Below are positions 57,161 through 64,000 of a stretch of DNA of 64,000 nt, in pieces. The first letter of the stretch is position 1. The number at the start of each line of letters is the position of its first letter. A program made the translations under genes and the position numbers. The DNA comes from Vigna angularis (Eukaryota > Streptophyta > Magnoliopsida > Fabales > Fabaceae), in NCBI RefSeq assembly GCF_016808095.1, contig NC_068974.1, positions 22,924,825-22,988,824 on the forward strand, written 5' to 3'. The notes under the pieces are model-generated. The model searched no databases, was not told where the DNA came from, and saw only the letters and a list, made by a program, of their open reading frames with translations.

Positions 57161-59024
57161 CAAAATAAAACGATAGTGGTACAGTATAACTATTTTGATT
57201 TGCGTGAACAAAATAGGACTTAAGTGGTTTTCTATGTTTTTCTAAATTTAGAGATTTTGGTTGTATTTGCTTAGGGTTTAGGCTCTAAATTTTGTGTTCT
57301 TATCCTAAGTTATTTTCTGATTATTACTTTGTTTTAATGTTATTTGATTAAATTTTAAAACATGAGAGCGTTTGGTTGTATAGACGATTTTGTCTTTAAC
57401 ATCAATAAGCTCAACTTAGTTGCAGCTGCTCTAACACACCTCAAAATATCCAAAGAATATTTATACAACTAAAAAGTTATTTTTATCATGTTTTTGTATC
57501 TCATGCTCAATAAACTTATTTATAACAAATTTTAAAATAGAACATTCTTTTAAAGTACATAAATACACACTTATCAGCATCAATGACCAAGAGTGAATAA
57601 AATCGACCTTCACAATCAAATAAGCTTGACCTCAACGACCAAATACAAATTGAATAAATTCAGCCTCAGGGTCAATCGACATGTAACAAGTTCGGCCTCA
57701 ACGACCAACACAAGCTAAAAGAACACGACCTCAAGGTCAATCCACCTATAAACCCGACCTCATGGCCAATTCACCTGCAAACACGGTCTTAAGGTCATCC
57801 CACCAAGAAACATGGTTTGTCCATCTACAAATTACATGAGTGGACTCAAGTCCCGATATGACCTCATACACCAAACCAAACTCCCGAAACTAGGGGGACT
57901 TATGTTTCTACCCGGCTCAATAGGTATATTAAAGAGCATGACCCAATAAGACCTTTTAAGCCTCTTCATTATGGAGTAGTCCAACCTACGTCTATTTAGG
58001 CCATTTACATATTATAACTAAATCTCGGTAGTTTGGTATGTTGGTTATTATTTATCATTCTATAACTATGTATTATATTATTCTCTCCGAGTAAGTATTA
58101 TTTTTATAAGAACATAGACTCATGACCCATGTTGATCCTATAAATACAATTAGTATTATCCAAGAATACTCACTTCATAACACTCACTATCACTTATAAA
58201 ACCTAACTCTCTTACTGACTTGAGTGTCGGAGAGTCTTTTACAAGCGAATCTTCTCCTTCTCAACCAACAAGGAAGCTCTTCCCATACAAAAGGAGCAAT
58301 CAAAATCATCCTTAGGATCTCATCACCTATTCAAAAGTCCAAACTCACTATTTGGATAAGAACACACAAGTAAAGAGCAAGAGTAATTATTCTAAGGGTT
58401 TTCAAATAAGAGAGGGAACACTTACCTATGGGATTTGAAAGGTTGCATGTTCAAATTATGGAACCCATTTTATCAAAGACACATGGATGCATTTTCTTTA
58501 GAGTCATGGTGATGGAGGCTAGCAGCGAAGATTCTAGTAGATGGTGGACAAGTTTGGGCAACCTTTACATCTCGATGAGATTCAAGGTTGGAAGGTTGTG
58601 TACCACTGAAGGCCAGACGACTTAAATCCAAATGGGATAACATCTTGACAGGGATATGACCTACTTCTTTTCTCAAACTTCATAGTTGACAGAATGAAGA
58701 CCAATGCTCGGGATCAACCTAATTGAGGCAACACCTCAAGACCGATAAACTTAATCATTTAAAGCATGACCCAACATTTGAAGATCGATAATCCAAAAAT
58801 CGGGATAATGTTTATGGGTTACGGAGGCCTGAGTCTATTGTGTAAGAAGATATGATTATGTACAATCATAGTCATTCAAGATTTAATCCAATGCTAATGA
58901 AAGGATGTCCAAAAGTTTATCTAAACTTTAGGGTATATGGAATTAGGCCTAAATCCGTCTTGCAACCAGTTTTGATTTAATTATCATATCTTATTGTATA
59001 AGAAATTTTTTAGTGAAAAATAAA
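57161..59024. other. Probable LTR-retrotransposon remnant with a 'cgacctcaaggtcaa' minisatellite
   Basis: 57590-57840 holds about seven imperfect units of roughly 35-40 bp built on cgacctcaaggtcaatccac. Further on, tcctataaatacaatt (58135) and tgacttgagtgtcggagagtc (58218) resemble the TATA and transcription-start region of legume gypsy LTRs. No coding domain was recognised; the open frame at 58428-58625 is not conserved with anything I know. Confidence 0.5.
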
Positions 59025-60030
59025 AGGATTTATATCTTATACTTTGTATTTTGTAACTGGAATATTATTTTCCTATTTTTAAAATAATTGATTTATAACT
59101 ACTTTATTTGTAAATAGAAAAACACATTAAAAATCAAGAAATTTCAATTTTTTTAGCTTGAAACATTTTTACTAACCGATAGTCTTGTGGATAATACATA
59201 ATTTATTTTTGTAATATTAGATTATTCACTCTCTATATTTATTTTCTAATTAGTACACTTTTTTTACCCGAACAATACTAATAAATTATGATTCTAAGAT
59301 GCGTTGTAAAATGTAAATGAAATAGTGAATTAAATTATTTTTAGATAAGCTGGGTGTGGTTAGCATACTTACCTGGCTATAAATAGTTAAATTTCTATGC
59401 TTAAATTTAATTAAGGGAATACTACTGGAAGTTAGTAGTAAATTAATTGCACGTCTAATAGTTGGTTTTAATGTGACTAATCGATAAGCAGTAATTTTAT
59501 TTCTTTATAACAAAAATCAAATTCTTATATTTTTAAAATTATAAACTACAGTATATTAAAATTACATGCAATAAAATAATAATCATTAATTTTATTCTTC
59601 GACAATTCAAAATTTATGTTAAAATATTTCTTTCATAATATATTAAACATACTATCTCGTTAATTCTTCTTCATGTATAAAATAATGAATACATACAATT
59701 TACTAAAAAGTAATGTTTAATTAAAACAATAATATAAAAAATTTAAAATAAAGTATAAAACCAAAATATTTACAATTATCTTACCTAGTTGACAAAAATA
59801 CATTAACTAATTAAATTATGCATCTAAACGTAATTAAATTTTCTTAATTTAACTTTTATTTTAATTACATTAATTATACTTTTTATTTTAATGTTAAAAT
59901 GAAAATAATTAAAGAAACATACTTAAAAAAATTAAAAATGTAAAAATTTTAATTTTATACTGAATTAATATTTTTTAGTCAGATTCTATTTATGTTTTAC
60001 TTGAGTTAAATTAATTGAGAACAAAATAAG
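59025..60030 (+). repeat. Uninterrupted paralogue of the 46180-46430 plus 56495-57160 sequence
   Basis: It reads straight through ...aaattatttttagataagctgggtgtggttagcatacttacctggc (59324-59370), whereas the other copy is split at this point by 10 kb of transposon. The two copies could be a segmental duplication or diverged long terminal repeats of one element; the 1.9 kb between them shows no coding region to decide this. Confidence 0.75.
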
Positions 60031-60181
60031 TACAGTATAACTTTATTTTACTTTGTTGAGCATAAATTTAAACAAATAAAAAATAAGAGTTTAAAAATAA
60101 GATAAGATTGATAAATAAATGAAAAATTATTCCATCATCCATGACGATCCCCTCTGAATGAATTTTAATACTACACGCAAG

Positions 60182-60205
60182 TATATATATAAATATATAT
60201 ATATA

Positions 60206-60285
<80 letters not shown>
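60182..60285. repeat. (TA)n microsatellite
   Basis: About 100 bp of mostly uninterrupted ta repeats with a few aa interruptions at the left, some 380 bp before the GST start codon. Confidence 0.95.
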
Positions 60286-60287
<2 letters not shown>

Positions 60288-60657
60288 CCCGTGTCCGATT
60301 TTGAATGGCTTCGGCTGTCTCCAATAATTTAAACATGGAAGATTGTGGAACTTTGAAATTAACGTGTTTGTGTAAAAGTCAAGATTTTAAAATAAAAACA
60401 AATAAATTCCAAAAGAATAAGCGATGCTTTTGAAATTAATATTATTATCTCAAAAAGAGCATGTTATATTCTTGTTTGGAGTTAAGCCACCAGATCTTCT
60501 GATTATCCAAATCCTATGTTGACTAATAGTAGTTATGTTTTAGTATTTCAAACTTCAAAACTACTTAGAAATATAAGTAGTCCATAGCCTTATTGTGCAC
60601 TGCAAATCAGTTTCTTACTGCATATTTCTTCATCATTCTTTGTTTTGTTGAAGCTGA

Positions 60658-62158
<1,501 letters not shown>

Positions 62159-62226
62159 CTTCAAGCTTAAATCACAAATTGAAAGTGTTGCTTATTTTTT
62201 AGCTTTCTATTAAGTAATATCTTTGC

Positions 62227-62232
62227 AATAAA
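62227..62232 (+). terminator. Polyadenylation signal of the GST gene
   Basis: AATAAA, 69 bp after the stop codon, in a T-rich context; a near-upstream element of the usual plant type. Confidence 0.6.
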
Positions 62233-62289
62233 AGGCATTTTGATGTGCCAAATTATTGTTTTATGTAAGAGTGCATATGTTTTATTGAA

Positions 62290-63344
62290 GACATTTTATA
62301 TGAGGTTAGATATTTAAGGGAGTTTTTCTTGTTATTAATAATATCAGTTCACACAATCAAATTAATATTATTAAACTATTTCAATTTCAGTATTATTAAA
62401 ATATTAACAAAAAATATTAGTATGAATAAATGATTATGAACTTCAATTTTTTTCAAAAATAAAATAACTTTAAATTTACAATAACTTGAAGTAAATAATT
62501 GTGAACATATAAATTAAATTACTCAACATTGTATTGATGTTCGCGTGATCAAAATAATAATATTAAATTATCAACTTCATTATTATTATTAAGATAAAAA
62601 CCAAAAAAAGAATATTAATATAAATAAGATAACTTAAATTCGCCAAAAGAATACAAAATTAATTATTAATAAGTTAGTTCTATAAATTTTATACAAAATA
62701 TTTAGTCAAATATAAAAAGAATAAACGAAAAAAAATATAAATAAAATAGATAAAAAATTAAAAAATAGTAAATGAAAGAAAAAAATGAAATTGCCAATAA
62801 GATATAAAGAGATAAAAAAAACAATAATAAAGAAAATAGATTGATTTTACTACTTTTTTAAAATATAATTTACTACTCATGATTTAAAGATTATTGTTCA
62901 ATTAATTACTGTCTTTGATTTTTAAATTAATCAATGAGAAATCTCAATTAATTTATTGACATTTTCACTAATAACCAAAGTACAATCTCAATTAAAAATT
63001 AAAAGTGAAATTTTTTTATACTATTCATAATCAATCAAACTAAAGTATAGTCTGAATCAAATTTTACTATACCTAATGTAACATCCCATTTTGGTGTCAC
63101 TTGTAATTTAAAAACTCAACATTTGTTGATACCATTGCAAAAACAAACTTAAAAAAAAATTAATTGATCAAGAAACTTTATTTCTGAAAAAATAACATCA
63201 ACAATTCATTGAGTTTATTACTAAATAAAAAGTTCAAATATTCCAATTACAATTTCAAAATTCCTAAAGATTCTCAGCTCTTCTCAATACTTCAACTAGC
63301 TCCAATGTCATCTTCTGTATAACAATACGAGTTATACGCTCATT
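62290..63344. other. AT-rich DNA, no gene recognised
   Basis: Low-complexity A/T sequence. No RNA gene, element end or coding region could be supported. Confidence 0.6.
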
Positions 63345-63575
63345 GAGCCTTAGTCTTAAATCCCAAGTCAGAGAGTCGTGTGGTAATAGAGCATTGAGCG
63401 ATGACTTTGTACTGTTGCGTGCTAGTCTTAAATTCCTAGTCAAATAGCCATGTGGTGACAGAGTGTTGAGCAATGACTTTGTATCGTTAAGCATCAATCT
63501 TAAATTTCAAGTCAGAGAGAGCCATGTGATGACAAAACATTGAGTGATGGTTTGTACCACTAAGCACTAGTTAGT
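63345..63575. repeat. Tandem repeat of about 75 bp, three degenerate units
   Basis: Units share 'gtcagagag-cc-tgtggtgacag-g-attgagc-atgactttgta' and 'agtcttaaatt'. The minus-strand open frame 63264-63497 arises from this repeat and is not called as a gene. Confidence 0.7.
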
Positions 63576-64000
63576 GTAGTGTTTTCGGTTGTTGTAAAAT
63601 TCTAATTTTGATAGCTTTTGTTGGTTTTAGTTACTTATATGAGTTATTTATAATAATTGCATTAATGATATGAGTTGTTATGATTTAAGGGATTTTATGG
63701 AAAAAAAATCTTAGTGTTGCTGTTTTCCGTGTTTGTATTAATGTATGGATTCTAAAACGCAAAAGAAATTAATCTTGTGTGTAATAGGATAAAATTTATT
63801 GATAATGACTCCATAGAATAGTGGAGATCACCACATGCGCATGTCTTGAGTGAATATGAGATTAGTGTATATATCCAAATAATTAAGTTTGTAAGAGTTT
63901 TGGTTATATATTTCATATTACTTTGACTATTTGAGATGAATGACTTTGTTATGAAATATGTACCTTGTTATATTCATGTTTGTTTTCTTTTTTCTAATCA
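63576..64000. other. AT-rich DNA, no gene recognised
   Basis: Nothing beyond simple A/T-rich sequence was seen up to the end of the window. Confidence 0.55.

Noticed and set aside
57361..58625. Possible host gene near 58428-58625
   Set aside because: Short frame without recognised motif; the surrounding TATA-like and tgacttgagtgtcggag sequence looks like an LTR.

Overview
The window looks like a repeat-dense stretch of a flowering-plant nuclear chromosome, most likely a legume of the Vigna/Phaseolus type. That placement is inference: AT-rich DNA, GT-AG introns, LTR retrotransposons with tRNA-Asp or tRNA-Met primer sites, a SIRE-like copia LTR, CACTA and hAT elements, and plant-specific gene families (tau glutathione transferase, C1A cysteine protease, remorin, AIF-type bHLH). 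Only two genes look intact: a papain-like cysteine protease (38697-39837, minus) and a tau-class glutathione S-transferase (60664-62158, plus). Nearly everything else is nested mobile DNA.

Layout. 1-7 kb: a minus-strand LTR element (587-6159, target duplication AAGGT) that has lost its coding part, carries an internal 3.1 kb tandem duplication, and holds a palindromic GGACGAGCGTCC minisatellite in its LTR. 7-19.2 kb: a truncated minus-strand Athila-like element (gag, protease and RT with stop codons), itself split by a 7.2 kb element (10408-17631, target duplication CCTAG) built from tandem arrays in opposite orientation. 19.2-28.6 kb: the Ulp1-like gene of a CACTA transposon, interrupted inside an intron by a gag-only LTR retroelement (20646-27630, target duplication ATTTC) whose left end is an almost perfect 217 bp inverted repeat of an LTR end. 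28.6-31 kb: AT-rich, no genes seen.

31-38.6 kb: a plus-strand Athila-like deletion derivative containing a SIRE-like copia remnant; its 3' LTR ends 62 bp beyond the cysteine protease stop codon. 39.9-45 kb: the protease upstream region and a second, gene-less copy of it, with a hAT element, a 917 bp Mutator-like element, a CACTA end and another insertion between or within them. 46.4-56.5 kb: a large CACTA-like element carrying fragments of at least three unrelated genes (an AIF-type bHLH, a remorin, an unidentified membrane-protein fragment), later hit by a copia element and a smaller CACTA element. A related, uninterrupted copy of its insertion site lies at about 59.0-60.0 kb. 60.2-62.2 kb: a (TA)n tract and the GST gene. 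62.2-64 kb: AT-rich DNA and a small tandem repeat.

The two intact genes have no evident functional link to each other. The strongest candidates for something unusual are the LTR-end hairpin at the left terminus of the 20646-27630 insertion, the multi-gene capture element at 46.4-56.5 kb, and the symmetrical array element at 10408-17631.
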